Origin: Clostridium sp. CAG:568
Lineage (GTDB): Bacteria > Bacillota_I > Bacilli_A > RFN20 > CAG-288
Reading direction: 5' to 3'
Assembly: GCA_000434395.1 (NCBI GenBank)
Contig: FR878768.1
Location: 1-14,529 of the forward strand
DNA: 14,529 nt
A model generated the notes under the pieces. The model searched no databases, was not told the origin of the DNA, and worked only from the letters and a program-made list of their open reading frames with translations. Numbering within the stretch: position 1 is the stretch's first letter; each line of letters starts with the position of its first letter. Shown one piece after another: positions 6,948 through 14,529 of this stretch. The translations under genes and the position numbers were made by a program.

Positions 6948-8066
6948 TTAAAATATGCCCTCCTTGGTGGCTAAGTCGAAACAAGCTAATATAGTATCAT
7001 CCATGTCGAAGTATTTGTACATTCCTAATCTACCACCGAATATCACGTTTTCTTTTTTGGCTAATTCTTCATATTGATGATATAAATCTAAATTTCTCTT
7101 ATTTGTGATTGGGTAGTAAGGTTCATCCTTTGGACCAGTCCAGTTCATTGGATATTCATAAGTGACGAAAGTCTTATCGGATTTGCAAGCATTCATCATG
7201 AAATGTCTATGCTCAATAACTCTGGTGTATGGAACTTCTCTTTCAGTGTAGTTTATGACGGCATTTCCTTGGAAGTTAGGTGTATCGAATTCTTTTGTTT
7301 CAAATCTCAAGGATCTATATTCGAGAAGACCTAACTTGTAGTTGAAGTATGCATCGATAGGTCCTGTATAAAGTACTTTATCAGCCAAATTGATCCATGA
7401 ATTTCTATCTTTCAAGAAATCTGAATTCAACCTCACTTCGATTCCGTCCAACATATTGGATATCAAGCTTGTGTATCCATCTACTGGGATACCTTGATAT
7501 TTATCGTTGAAGTAGTTGTTGTCGTAAGTCAATCTGATTGGAAGTCTTCCAACAATGTATGGAGGAAGTTCAGCTGCACTTCTACCCCATTGTTTTTCTG
7601 TATAACCTTTTACCAATGTTTCATAAACTGTTCTTCCAACTTTTAATAGAGCATGGGTTTCAGCTGAAACATCCTCAGATATTCCTTCTTTTGCAGCTTC
7701 TTCTTCAATTCTTTTCTTTGCTTCATCTGGAGTGATAGTTCCGAACAATTCATAGAATGTATTCATGTTGAAAGGAAGATGATATAGCTTGCCTTTATAA
7801 TTTGCCAATGGTGAATTGGTGAATCTGTTGAATTCGTCGAATGAATTTACGAACTTCCAAACTCTTTCATCATCAGTATGGAAGATATGTGCTCCATAGA
7901 CATGGATATCTATTCCATCTTTTCTTTCAGTATAGATATGACCTCCAATCACTGGATTTTTATCTATGACTAAAACTTTTTTACCTGCTTTTTTTGCAAG
8001 GTATGCAAAAGTGGCACCAAATAATCCTGCACCCACTATTAAATAGTCATAAGCCTTATCGCTCAT
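6948..8066 (-). CDS. glf: UDP-galactopyranose mutase
   Basis: This FAD flavoenzyme converts UDP-galactopyranose to UDP-galactofuranose, the donor for galactofuranose in surface glycans. The FAD-binding Rossmann motif VGAGLFGA is at 11-18, GGH at 41-43 and YGAHIFHT at 57-64. The substrate-site residues of the family are visible: Trp160 in KQWGRS, Arg174 in VGRLPIRLTYDNNYF, Arg282, and the end motif GRLGMYKYFDMDD. The 372-residue length is normal. GAGGA lies six bases before the ATG. No galactofuranosyltransferase or glycan cluster flanks it here; the only partner is thiN, fused stop-to-start. Confidence 0.98.
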   Translation of the reverse strand: MSDKAYDYLIVGAGLFGATFAYLAKKAGKKVLVIDKNPVIGGHIYTERKDGIDIHVYGAHIFHTDDERVWKFVNSFDEFNRFTNSPLANYKGKLYHLPFNMNTFYELFGTITPDEAKKRIEEEAAKEGISEDVSAETHALLKVGRTVYETLVKGYTEKQWGRSAAELPPYIVGRLPIRLTYDNNYFNDKYQGIPVDGYTSLISNMLDGIEVRLNSDFLKDRNSWINLADKVLYTGPIDAYFNYKLGLLEYRSLRFETKEFDTPNFQGNAVINYTEREVPYTRVIEHRHFMMNACKSDKTFVTYEYPMNWTGPKDEPYYPITNKRNLDLYHQYEELAKKENVIFGGRLGMYKYFDMDDTILACFDLATKEGIF

Positions 8067-8217
8067 ATTTATTCCTCATTTCTTGGTTATATTTTATAAC
8101 TTTTATTAAATTTCTCATAATCAAGTTGTATAACCTTCCTTGTTTATAGGTTGGGATTATGCATATTTAAATAAAAATCTTATAATCTTTTAGATAAAAA
8201 GATACTGAGGTCTAAAT
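8067..8217. promoter_or_regulatory. Divergent glf / dus promoter region
   Basis: For dus (+), a perfect TATAAT at 8181-8186 gives a start near 8193, with only a weak -35 (TATGCA, 8158-8163). GAGG at 8206-8209 is eight bases before the ATG. For glf (-), TATAAA reads at 8098-8093 without a convincing -35. Confidence 0.5.
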
Positions 8218-9201
8218 ATGGCATTGAAGACATTTAATATTGCGGGAATAGAGCTTAAAGATAGATATGTACAAGCTCCTTTGGCTGGATTTTCAACAAT
8301 AACGATGAGAAATTTTGCTCATCGTTATGGAGCGGGTCTTTCATATACTGAAATGATCTCAGCAAATGCTTTATTTTATGGATCACAAGATACTTTTGAA
8401 ATGCTTCATGATACTCAAAGAGATGAAGGCCCCTTAGCGCTTCAATTGTTCGGATATGAGATAGACCACATTGAAAAAGCAATAGAAATAGTTGAAAAAG
8501 AAGCTAAATATACATTTCTAGATTTTAACTTAGGATGCCCAGTTCCAAAGGTTATGAGACAAAACGCGGGATCCCATCTCTTGACTGATCTTCCTTATCT
8601 TTATAAATTGATGAGTGCAATCGTAAAAAAATCAAATCATCCTGTAGTGGCAAAGACTAGACTTGGATTTAGTAATCCAGAAGACATAACTAAAATTGTA
8701 AAAGTATTGGAAGATGCTGGAGTTAAGGCAATAGCGATTCATGGGAGAACTAGAAGTCAGTTTTATACAGGTCATGCGGATTATAACTATATTGCAAAAG
8801 CTAAATCTATTGCTAACGTCCCAATAATAGCTAATGGTGATATCGATGAAAAAAATGCTAAAGATGTCTTTGATTTAACTAAAGCTGATGCTTTAATGAT
8901 TGGAAGAGCAGCTGTAGGAAATCCATTGATATTTAAGGATTTAGTTGATTTAGAAGAAGGAAATCCATTGACTATAAGAACATATAAAGATAATTTAGAA
9001 ATATTGAAAGAATATATAGATTATTCTTATGGATTTGAAAGAGATGCCCATAAAGTATCACTAGCACTTAGAACAATAGCACCGGCTTTTTTAACGGGAT
9101 CACCATCCATTAAAAAAGTTAGAACTCTAATGGTTCATTGCAATTCAAAAGAAGAATATATTGAATTGATAGACAAGGCTTTGAACGGAGAAATTGAATG
9201 A
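8218..9201 (+). CDS. dus: tRNA-dihydrouridine synthase (DusB-type)
   Basis: Dus enzymes use FMN and NADPH to reduce uridines in the tRNA D-loop. The FMN-binding TIM barrel covers about 1-240: QAPLAGFST (19-27), the ALQLFGYE strand (74-81), catalytic Cys107 in NLGCPVPKV, VVAKTRLGF (143-151), IHGRTRSQFYTG (174-185), ANGDI (205-209) and MIGRAAVGNPLIF (227-239). The helical tRNA-binding domain follows to residue 327. The usual GAGSALL after the cysteine appears as NAGSHLL, a mild deviation. Position in the DusB branch is inferred from these motifs; the exact uridines modified cannot be told. Its TGA overlaps the ATG of cca, so the two tRNA genes form an operon. Confidence 0.95.
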   Translation: MALKTFNIAGIELKDRYVQAPLAGFSTITMRNFAHRYGAGLSYTEMISANALFYGSQDTFEMLHDTQRDEGPLALQLFGYEIDHIEKAIEIVEKEAKYTFLDFNLGCPVPKVMRQNAGSHLLTDLPYLYKLMSAIVKKSNHPVVAKTRLGFSNPEDITKIVKVLEDAGVKAIAIHGRTRSQFYTGHADYNYIAKAKSIANVPIIANGDIDEKNAKDVFDLTKADALMIGRAAVGNPLIFKDLVDLEEGNPLTIRTYKDNLEILKEYIDYSYGFERDAHKVSLALRTIAPAFLTGSPSIKKVRTLMVHCNSKEEYIELIDKALNGEIE

Positions 9202-10451
9202 CGATTATAAATAGAACAATGCCTTTACCTTCTAGTGTTGAATATGTCTTATCTAAGTTGAAGGAAAATGGATATCAAGCTTATGTAGTGGGTGGAGCTG
9301 TCAGAGATTTTTTGATGGGAAAGACACCTCACGATTATGATTTGACTAGCGATGCTCTACCTAGTCAAATCAGTGATGTCTTTAAAGACTTCTATCAAGA
9401 GCATTCTGGTGAGAAACACGGAACGATAAGAGTGATAATCGATCATAAGCCTATTGAAATAACTACATTTAGATGTGATGAAGGTTATACTGACTATAGA
9501 AGACCTGACAATGTTGAGTTTGTAAAAGATGTCTATATAGATTCAAAGAGAAGGGATTTCTCAATCAATGCTTTTTATTATTCCGAAGGACATATATATG
9601 ATTTCCATGAAGGTTTAGAAGATTTAAATAATAAAGTTATAAAAACTATAGGAAATCCATTTGCAAGATTTCATGAAGATGCTTTAAGAATATTGAGAGC
9701 TATTCGTTTTTCAGCTAAGCTAGGATATGAAATAGAATCTAAAACAAAGACTGCTTTATTGGATTGTAAAGAAGAATTAAATCTAATTGCTAAAGAAAGA
9801 ATTTTAATTGAATTAAAAGAAATTTCTTCAACTTCCAACTTCTTTAGAAATATCAAGGAATACTTTCCTATTTTCAAACTTATAATCCCATGTTTAGATA
9901 AGATAGGGAATAGTATCGATGATATATATAACTTTGATACAAAATCGTATGGTGATTATATAGCCTCTTTATCTGCTTTATTTTCTCTACGTGAAATCAA
10001 TAATGATTTTATGCCTTGGAGATTATTTATAAAGATGGATAATGAATCTATAAATGCAATAAAAACTTTAATTAAATTGAAGGATATCAATTTTAACAAT
10101 TCCTTTGATGATGATTACATCAATGGTCTTATTCTTTTATCTAAGCCTGTCGACATAAATGTATTTAAGAATTATCTAATCAATCTTTATAATTTAAAAA
10201 GACTTAAAAATGATGATATCGATTCTATTTTAAATAGAGTGGGCATTTTGTCTGAAGGTAATACACCTTATTCTTTAAAAGATTTAGAGATTGATGGTAA
10301 TGATCTTTTGAAATTAGGAATAAAAAAGAATCAATACTTTAAAGAAATATTAAATGAAGTTTTATTAAGATGTAATCAAGGGGATTTGAATAACAATAGA
10401 AATGAAGAAATAGAATTCGTAAAGAAATGGATCAGAACTAATACAAATTAA
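9198..10451 (+). CDS. cca: CCA-adding enzyme (class II tRNA nucleotidyltransferase)
   Basis: The enzyme builds or repairs the 3' CCA end of tRNAs without a nucleic acid template. The head domain has GGAVRD at 32-37 and catalytic Asp46 and Asp48 in HDYDLT. RRPDNVEF at 101-108 and KRRDFSINAF at 117-126 follow. The nucleotide-recognising EDALR is at 160-164, then ILRAIRFSAKLGYEIE. The C-terminal body and tail are poorly conserved and rich in Asn/Asp/Lys. At 417 residues the length is normal for bacterial CCA enzymes. The start overlaps the dus stop (ATGA) and has GGAGA in the end of dus. Whether it adds all three bases or only part cannot be settled without knowing if a second such gene exists elsewhere. 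No terminator is seen after it. Confidence 0.95.
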   Translation: MTIINRTMPLPSSVEYVLSKLKENGYQAYVVGGAVRDFLMGKTPHDYDLTSDALPSQISDVFKDFYQEHSGEKHGTIRVIIDHKPIEITTFRCDEGYTDYRRPDNVEFVKDVYIDSKRRDFSINAFYYSEGHIYDFHEGLEDLNNKVIKTIGNPFARFHEDALRILRAIRFSAKLGYEIESKTKTALLDCKEELNLIAKERILIELKEISSTSNFFRNIKEYFPIFKLIIPCLDKIGNSIDDIYNFDTKSYGDYIASLSALFSLREINNDFMPWRLFIKMDNESINAIKTLIKLKDINFNNSFDDDYINGLILLSKPVDINVFKNYLINLYNLKRLKNDDIDSILNRVGILSEGNTPYSLKDLEIDGNDLLKLGIKKNQYFKEILNEVLLRCNQGDLNNNRNEEIEFVKKWIRTNTN

Positions 10452-10509
10452 TGTTTTCACTTTTATAAGGGTATTTATGATTTTTGTTTTCTTAATTCAT
10501 ATTTGTTAA

Positions 10510-10535
10510 TATAATAAATAGGTTTTTGAAGGAGG
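10510..10535 (+). promoter_or_regulatory. -10 element and strong ribosome site of the membrane protein gene
   Basis: Perfect TATAAT at 10510-10515 (the closest -35, TTGTTT at 10484-10489, has a long 20-base spacer), then AAGGAGG at 10529-10535, seven bases before ATG 10543. Confidence 0.55.
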
Positions 10536-10542
10536 ATGTATT

Positions 10543-12246
10543 ATGGGATTGGATAAAGATAATAACAAACAAACGATTATTATTAGTGATGCAGAGCAGG
10601 AGAAGAAACCGTGGGCTGCTAGTTGGCCAGCTTTTGGACATTATCTAAACAAATATAAATATTGGATTTTAGGAACTTCAATCATATTGGGATTAGTCGG
10701 ATTTGCAGGTGTTAAGTTTGTATATAATCCATCTAAAGAAACATTTAAGATAGGATTTGCTTATAATAAATCCAATTTTATCAGTAAAATTAATAGCAGA
10801 AATGAAGTTGCATATTATTATCCCAACGGTTCTCCTTTTGATTATCAGTATGTCATCTCATTAAACAACATGAAATCCGTAGTTGATGCTTCTAATAAAA
10901 AAGCTCAGGATGATTATTTAAAGAACAATCCTACTGCAACTAAAGAAGAAGTAGAAAATGTCAAAGGTGAGTTTGCTTCTATCAATTATGAAGAAATTAA
11001 TAAATCCAATCTTTTGACTATTACTGAAATTAATGATAACAGTTTTATTGATACTTCTTCTTATTTAGCTTTTGATATAAATGGTCATAACAAAGATTTC
11101 TCTTCTGATAAATTAGCTCAAAGTTTTTGCATGGCTTTAGTAAAGGGTGCACAAATAGGTCAAAATTCCTCCGGTGATTTTAATGCTTCTACTAATTTAG
11201 ATGGTTTCTATGAAATATCTTCTCCTTTTAATAGATTAGATACTCAAATAACTATGCTTCAAGACGAAGTGGATTTCCTGTTTTCTTCCTATCAGTCTTT
11301 GATAAACATATTTGGTGGTAACACGGAAGTAATTACGACAGGTTCATCTAATAAGACAAGCTTATCTAATGCATTTAGACAATTTAAAAATGCGTTGGAC
11401 ATTAGCATCAGTGCTGAAGATGCCAATATGTCTTCTATATCTTCGTTGAATAATTCTTTGACTTTTGATGTCGACAATACAACATATAAATATGTCTACG
11501 TCGATACTACTTCATCTAAGGAATTGTATCTGAGTTATTACTCAAATAAAAAGAAATCTATTCAAACAAGCATAGAAGATTTGAAGAACAAGTTATCTTC
11601 TGAACAAGAAAATTACAACGATTTGAGTGATAAACTTCAAAGTAGTGAAATCTCATCGGAAGAGAGAAATATGCTTAAAAGTGTTTTGAATAATAGTTTT
11701 AAGAACATAAATAACTACAATAACCAAATCTCAGAGTATACAATAGAATTATCAAAGATACCTTATCAGGAAAACTTTATAAATAGTATTACTGATTGGT
11801 CTAGTTGGAAATCATCTAATGCAGTTATAGCTGGTACTGAAATATACAAGAATTATATGAAAGTGTTGGATTCTATTAATACTTTGTACAATACTTTGGA
11901 GAAACAAGCTGGAATATTTAAGAATGTTTATGAGAGTGCTTATCAAGAAATCAGCACAGCTTCTAACAACAATGTAAAGACTTTATATAGAAATGTCATG
12001 CAAACAAGTGGAAGTAAGAGTTGGGTCTTGGGAGCTGGTGGAGGAGTTGTATTAGGATTCCTTGCGTCCACCTTGATAGCATTTGGAATCGGTCAATATG
12101 AAAGAAGAAAGGCCATTTTGTTAGGAGAACCAGATCCTATTATTCCTGCAAAGAAAGAAGAGATGGCAAAGGAAGAAATTGTAGAAGAGGAAAAGCCTGA
12201 AGATAAAACTTCTGATGATAAGAAAGAAGAAGATAAGGCTGAATAA
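10543..12246 (+). CDS. Two-helix membrane protein with large external coiled-coil domain (Wzz-like topology)
   Basis: I do not recognise the family with confidence. The 567 residues read as: a short polar N-terminus (1-38), a membrane helix at about 40-60 (WILGTSIILGLVGFAGV), a long Ser/Asn/Lys-rich domain (61-493), a second helix at about 494-518 (GGGVVLGFLASTLIAFGIG), and a charged Lys/Glu tail (520-567). Residues 330-405 have the heptad-like pattern of a coiled coil. With RR/K after helix 2 and a charged N-terminus, both ends should be inside and the middle outside. This arrangement matches Wzz/polysaccharide co-polymerase proteins that set glycan chain length, and the Gly-rich second helix fits them. 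I see no diagnostic Pro-rich Wzz motif, and no glycan genes adjoin. There is no lipobox or LPXTG. It is a single-gene unit with its own promoter, strong ribosome site and terminator. Confidence 0.8.
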   Translation: MGLDKDNNKQTIIISDAEQEKKPWAASWPAFGHYLNKYKYWILGTSIILGLVGFAGVKFVYNPSKETFKIGFAYNKSNFISKINSRNEVAYYYPNGSPFDYQYVISLNNMKSVVDASNKKAQDDYLKNNPTATKEEVENVKGEFASINYEEINKSNLLTITEINDNSFIDTSSYLAFDINGHNKDFSSDKLAQSFCMALVKGAQIGQNSSGDFNASTNLDGFYEISSPFNRLDTQITMLQDEVDFLFSSYQSLINIFGGNTEVITTGSSNKTSLSNAFRQFKNALDISISAEDANMSSISSLNNSLTFDVDNTTYKYVYVDTTSSKELYLSYYSNKKKSIQTSIEDLKNKLSSEQENYNDLSDKLQSSEISSEERNMLKSVLNNSFKNINNYNNQISEYTIELSKIPYQENFINSITDWSSWKSSNAVIAGTEIYKNYMKVLDSINTLYNTLEKQAGIFKNVYESAYQEISTASNNNVKTLYRNVMQTSGSKSWVLGAGGGVVLGFLASTLIAFGIGQYERRKAILLGEPDPIIPAKKEEMAKEEIVEEEKPEDKTSDDKKEEDKAE

Positions 12247-12250
12247 CTTT

Positions 12251-12282
12251 AAAAGACATAGGCTTGGGCTTATGTCTTTTTT
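12251..12282 (+). terminator. Terminator of the membrane protein gene
   Basis: A 13-bp stem with one G-U pair (12251-12263 with 12268-12280, AAAAGACATAGGC/GCTTATGTCTTTT) closes a TTGG loop, ending in six T (12277-12282). It starts four bases after the stop codon. Confidence 0.92.
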
Positions 12283-12445
12283 GCTCCGCTGAAATTCACT
12301 CCTTTTTCTAGTTAATTTTATGGTTGGTATAGAGACTAATAAATCCAAACCAAATAGAAAAAACGATTAATTTCAATGAGTGAAGAATAGAAAAAGTTTA
12401 GTATTTGTCGACACTTTTTGAATACAAATAAGAAATTTTATAAAA

Positions 12446-12472
12446 TTAGCAGTCTAGGCTTGACTTTGCTAA
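12446..12472 (+). promoter_or_regulatory. Degenerate CIRCE element (HrcA operator)
   Basis: TTAGCAGTC-N9-CTTTGCTAA compares with the consensus TTAGCACTC-N9-GAGTGCTAA: eight of nine matches on the left, six of nine on the right, and the exact nine-base spacer. The true palindrome of this site, AAATTAGCA...TGCTAATTT (12443-12451 with 12467-12475), is perfect. It covers the -35 of the groE promoter, so HrcA binding would block RNA polymerase and heat would release it. Confidence 0.72.
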
Positions 12473-12487
12473 TTTCAGTGCTATATT
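12460..12487 (+). promoter_or_regulatory. groESL promoter
   Basis: TTGACT (12460-12465) and TATATT (12482-12487), 16 bases apart, each one mismatch from the sigma-A consensus. The -35 lies within the right part of the CIRCE-like element. The expected start is near 12494, giving a leader of about 43 bases. Confidence 0.75.
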
Positions 12488-12536
12488 TAAGACGCAAACG
12501 AGGAAGTAAACCCCGTCAAAGGAGGCAACATAAATT

Positions 12537-12818
12537 ATGATTAGACCTTTAAGAGATTATGTAGTATTACAAGCAGCTCCAGAGGAAAAGAGATATGGAG
12601 ATATCATCGTCAAGAGTAAAGAAGACGATTCTGCTGTTGCTACTGTCGTAGCAGTTGGAACTGGTGTCAAGGATGAAAAGACTGGCACTATTGCTCCTTT
12701 GGATGTAGCTGTAGGAGACAAAGTACTTTTTAAGAAGTACTCTACTACTGATTACAAGGAAGGTGATAAACATTACCTCGTAATCAAGAATGACGATATT
12801 ATTGGAGTTATCGACTAA
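12537..12818 (+). CDS. groES: Co-chaperonin GroES
   Basis: GroES caps the GroEL ring as a heptamer and seals the folding chamber. The 93 residues begin with the family strand IRPLRDYVVLQ and contain VVAVGTG (37-43), PLDVAVGDKVLFKKY (54-68) and the end IKNDDIIGVID. The mobile loop (about 16-34) that grips GroEL is atypical: EEKRYGDIIVKSKEDDSAV, without the usual GGIVL core but keeping a hydrophobic IIV. AAAGGAGG lies 11 bases before the ATG. It is the first gene of the groE operon, 29 bases before groEL, under a promoter with a CIRCE-like operator. A 12-bp palindrome (12813-12824) spans its stop codon. Confidence 0.96.
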   Translation: MIRPLRDYVVLQAAPEEKRYGDIIVKSKEDDSAVATVVAVGTGVKDEKTGTIAPLDVAVGDKVLFKKYSTTDYKEGDKHYLVIKNDDIIGVID

Positions 12819-12847
12819 TTAGTCATCAAGAAAGGAGCTATTTAATT

Positions 12848-14467
12848 ATGGCAAAAGAGATACGTTTTGGAAAAGATGCCCGTGATTCAATTTTGAAGGG
12901 TGTCGATACATTGGCTGATACAGTTAAGATTACTTTGGGACCCAAAGGACGTAATGTTGTTTTGGATCAAGGCTATGGATCACCTCTTATTTGCAACGAT
13001 GGTGTCACCATTGCTCGTAACATTGAACTTAAAGATAAGTTCGAAAATATGGGTGCTAAGCTCGTATATGAAGTAGCAAACAATACTAATGATACAGCTG
13101 GTGATGGAACTACCACAGCTACAATCTTGGCTCAAGCTATCATTCATAAGGGTGTGGATGCAATCAATAGAGGTGCTAACCCTGTATTGGTTGGACAAGG
13201 AATAAACAAGGCCGGAAAGGCTGTTGCTAAGGAACTTTCTAGCTTGTCTCATCCTATCAACACCGATGCTGATATCGAGAATATCGCTACTATTTCTTCT
13301 GGTGATGAAGAAATCGGTAAAGTTATCTCCGATGCTATGCAGAAGGTTGGCCGTAGTGGTGTCATCACTGTCGACCAATCTAAGTCAACTGAGACAGAGC
13401 TCAAGGTTACTGAGGGTATGCAATATGATAAGGGTTATATCTCTCCTTACATGGTTACCGATAGAGAAAAGATGACTGCCGAGTTGGAAGATCCTTACAT
13501 CTTGGTCACTGATATCAAGGTCTCTAACATCAACGACATTCTTCCTTTGCTTCAAGCTGTTGTCGATGCTCATAAGCCTTTGCTCATCATCTCTGATGAT
13601 ATGGAGAATGAAGTCTCTTCAACCATAATCTTGAATAAACTTCGTGGAACATTCAATGTTGTCGCTACTAAACTTCCTGAGTTTGGTGATTTACAAAAGG
13701 CTACACTTGAAGACATCGCTGTTTTGACTGGTGCCAGATTCATTTCAAAGGATCTCAGCATGGAGTTGAAGGATGCTTCTATCGCTGATCTTGGACGTGC
13801 CAAGAAGGTTATCGTCACTGCCGATAATACTACTATCGTCGGTGGTGAAGGCGACAAGGCTAAGCTTCAAGAACACATCGATGAACTTGCAGCTCAAGCC
13901 GCTAACTCTAAGTCTGAATACGATCGTAAGAGAATTGAGAGAAGAGCTGCTAAGCTCTCCGGTGGAGTAGCAGTTATTAAAGTTGGAGCTACCACAGAGA
14001 CTGAGCTTAAAGATAAGAAGCTTCACATCGAGGATGCTTTGAATGCTACTAAGGCTGCCGTTGCCGAAGGAATCGTAGTCGGTGGTGGAGCTGCACTTTG
14101 CGAAGTTTACCTCACTTTGAAGAAGACTTTGAAGGATGAGAATCCTGATGTCCAACGTGGAATCTCTTGTGTCTTGGAGAGCTTGAAAGCTCCTTTGGCA
14201 CAAATCGCAGACAACGCTGGTTATTCTTCAATCGATGTTGTTGAGGCTCAACTCAATGAGAAGAAAGACTTCGGATTTGATGCCAAGAATGGTGTTTGGG
14301 TCGATATGTTCAAGGCAGGAATTGTAGATCCTTGCAAGGTTACAAGAAGTGCAATTCTTAATGCTTCTTCAATAGCTTCTGAACTTGTCACTACTGAAGC
14401 TGGAGTTGCAGATATCCCTGAACCCAAGGCTCCTGCAGCACCTGCAAACCCTGACATGGGATACTAA
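12848..14467 (+). CDS. groEL: Chaperonin GroEL (Hsp60)
   Basis: GroEL forms double seven-membered rings that fold proteins with ATP and GroES. The 539 residues carry the nucleotide site LGPKGRNVVLD (30-40), DTAGDGTTTAT (82-92, catalytic Asp86), GVAVIKVGA (373-381), HIEDALNATKAA with Asp396, and VVGGGAA (410-416). The apical domain has GYISPYMVTD (196-205), where Met202 replaces the usual Phe of the substrate/GroES site. The C-terminus ends ...APANPDMGY and lacks the GGM repeats typical of GroEL. Codon choice is visibly richer in C-ending codons (ATC, GTC, CTC) than in tadA or cca, as expected for a highly expressed gene. AAAGGAG lies ten bases before the ATG. Its terminator is not in the window. 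Confidence 0.98.
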   Translation: MAKEIRFGKDARDSILKGVDTLADTVKITLGPKGRNVVLDQGYGSPLICNDGVTIARNIELKDKFENMGAKLVYEVANNTNDTAGDGTTTATILAQAIIHKGVDAINRGANPVLVGQGINKAGKAVAKELSSLSHPINTDADIENIATISSGDEEIGKVISDAMQKVGRSGVITVDQSKSTETELKVTEGMQYDKGYISPYMVTDREKMTAELEDPYILVTDIKVSNINDILPLLQAVVDAHKPLLIISDDMENEVSSTIILNKLRGTFNVVATKLPEFGDLQKATLEDIAVLTGARFISKDLSMELKDASIADLGRAKKVIVTADNTTIVGGEGDKAKLQEHIDELAAQAANSKSEYDRKRIERRAAKLSGGVAVIKVGATTETELKDKKLHIEDALNATKAAVAEGIVVGGGAALCEVYLTLKKTLKDENPDVQRGISCVLESLKAPLAQIADNAGYSSIDVVEAQLNEKKDFGFDAKNGVWVDMFKAGIVDPCKVTRSAILNASSIASELVTTEAGVADIPEPKAPAAPANPDMGY

Positions 14468-14529
14468 TCGATAAGTAAATATATTTAGATGATAAAACCA
14501 CAGCCGATTTGTACTGCACCCCTCTCACT
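14468..14529. other. Downstream flank of groEL
   Basis: Sixty-two bases follow groEL to the window end. I see no hairpin with a T run, gene or recognisable site in them. Confidence 0.5.

Larger units (their letters stand above)
12283..12536 (+). promoter_or_regulatory. groE upstream regulatory region
   Basis: This 254-base gap has no gene. The groE promoter and CIRCE-like operator sit in its last 95 bases. Upstream lies an AT-rich part with several 7-9-bp inverted repeats: 12402-12408 with 12424-12430, 12391-12397 with 12413-12419, and 12302-12310 with 12388-12396. None matches a regulator site I know, and no CtsR heptad repeat is seen. AAAGGAGG at 12518-12525 is the groES ribosome site. Confidence 0.6.

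Noticed and set aside
12121..12348. Minus-strand 75-codon frame over the membrane protein tail and terminator
   Set aside because: It is the reverse of the Lys/Glu-rich tail, giving Phe/Leu-rich low-complexity sequence, and has no supporting signals.
12813..12824. Palindrome GACTAATTAGTC across the groES stop
   Set aside because: It is a short perfect palindrome with no T run and no known regulator. It is too small to terminate and groEL follows closely, so chance or minor mRNA structure is more likely.
12980..14203. Long minus-strand reading frames opposite groEL
   Set aside because: They are open because of groEL codon choice, have no ribosome site or family match, and lie entirely over a certain gene.

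Overview
The window is AT-rich bacterial chromosome carrying ordinary housekeeping genes. Every gene starts and stops inside the window. UGA is used as a stop (tadA, dus) and never read as tryptophan, so the code is standard and not the Mycoplasma code. Shine-Dalgarno sites are of the AGGAGG type, promoters look like sigma-A, and a degenerate CIRCE (HrcA operator) lies in front of groES. The SRP RNA is the short form without an Alu domain. Together these suggest a low-GC Bacillota, perhaps a gut Bacilli/Erysipelotrichia-type lineage near the Mollicutes. That placement is inference; no 16S gene or unique marker is present.

Layout. Left part: on the minus strand, an S66 peptidase of the LdcA/MccF type (37-1050) and lysyl-tRNA synthetase lysS (1187-2962), separated by a terminator for lysS and a promoter for the peptidase. 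A gene-free AT-rich stretch (2963-3310) follows. A HAD phosphatase (+, from 3311) then runs convergently into a CDF cation exporter (-), with overlapping stop codons. The probable terminator of the HAD gene lies inside the exporter gene.

Middle: the SRP RNA ffs (+, about 5577-5660) has a clear promoter and U-tract and is followed by tadA (+). A shared two-way hairpin separates tadA from a minus-strand pair, UDP-galactopyranose mutase (glf) then thiamine pyrophosphokinase (thiN), joined stop-to-start (TAAATG). Divergently from glf run dus and cca (+), joined by an ATGA overlap.

Right part: a 567-residue two-helix membrane protein with a large external coiled-coil domain, whose topology recalls Wzz-type chain-length regulators, ends at a strong terminator. 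After a 254-base regulatory gap comes groES-groEL.

Many products serve tRNA and protein synthesis: lysS (charging), tadA (A34 to I), dus (dihydrouridine), cca (3' end), ffs (membrane targeting) and groESL (folding). Metal export, cell-wall peptide cleavage, Galf precursor synthesis and thiamine diphosphate synthesis are also represented. No mobile element, CRISPR array, tRNA/rRNA gene or defence system is visible. I found no convincing new multi-gene system. The most unusual items are the Cys-cluster extension of LysRS, the unassigned membrane protein, a possible ATT start for the CDF exporter, the terminator embedded in an opposing gene, and the degenerate CIRCE.
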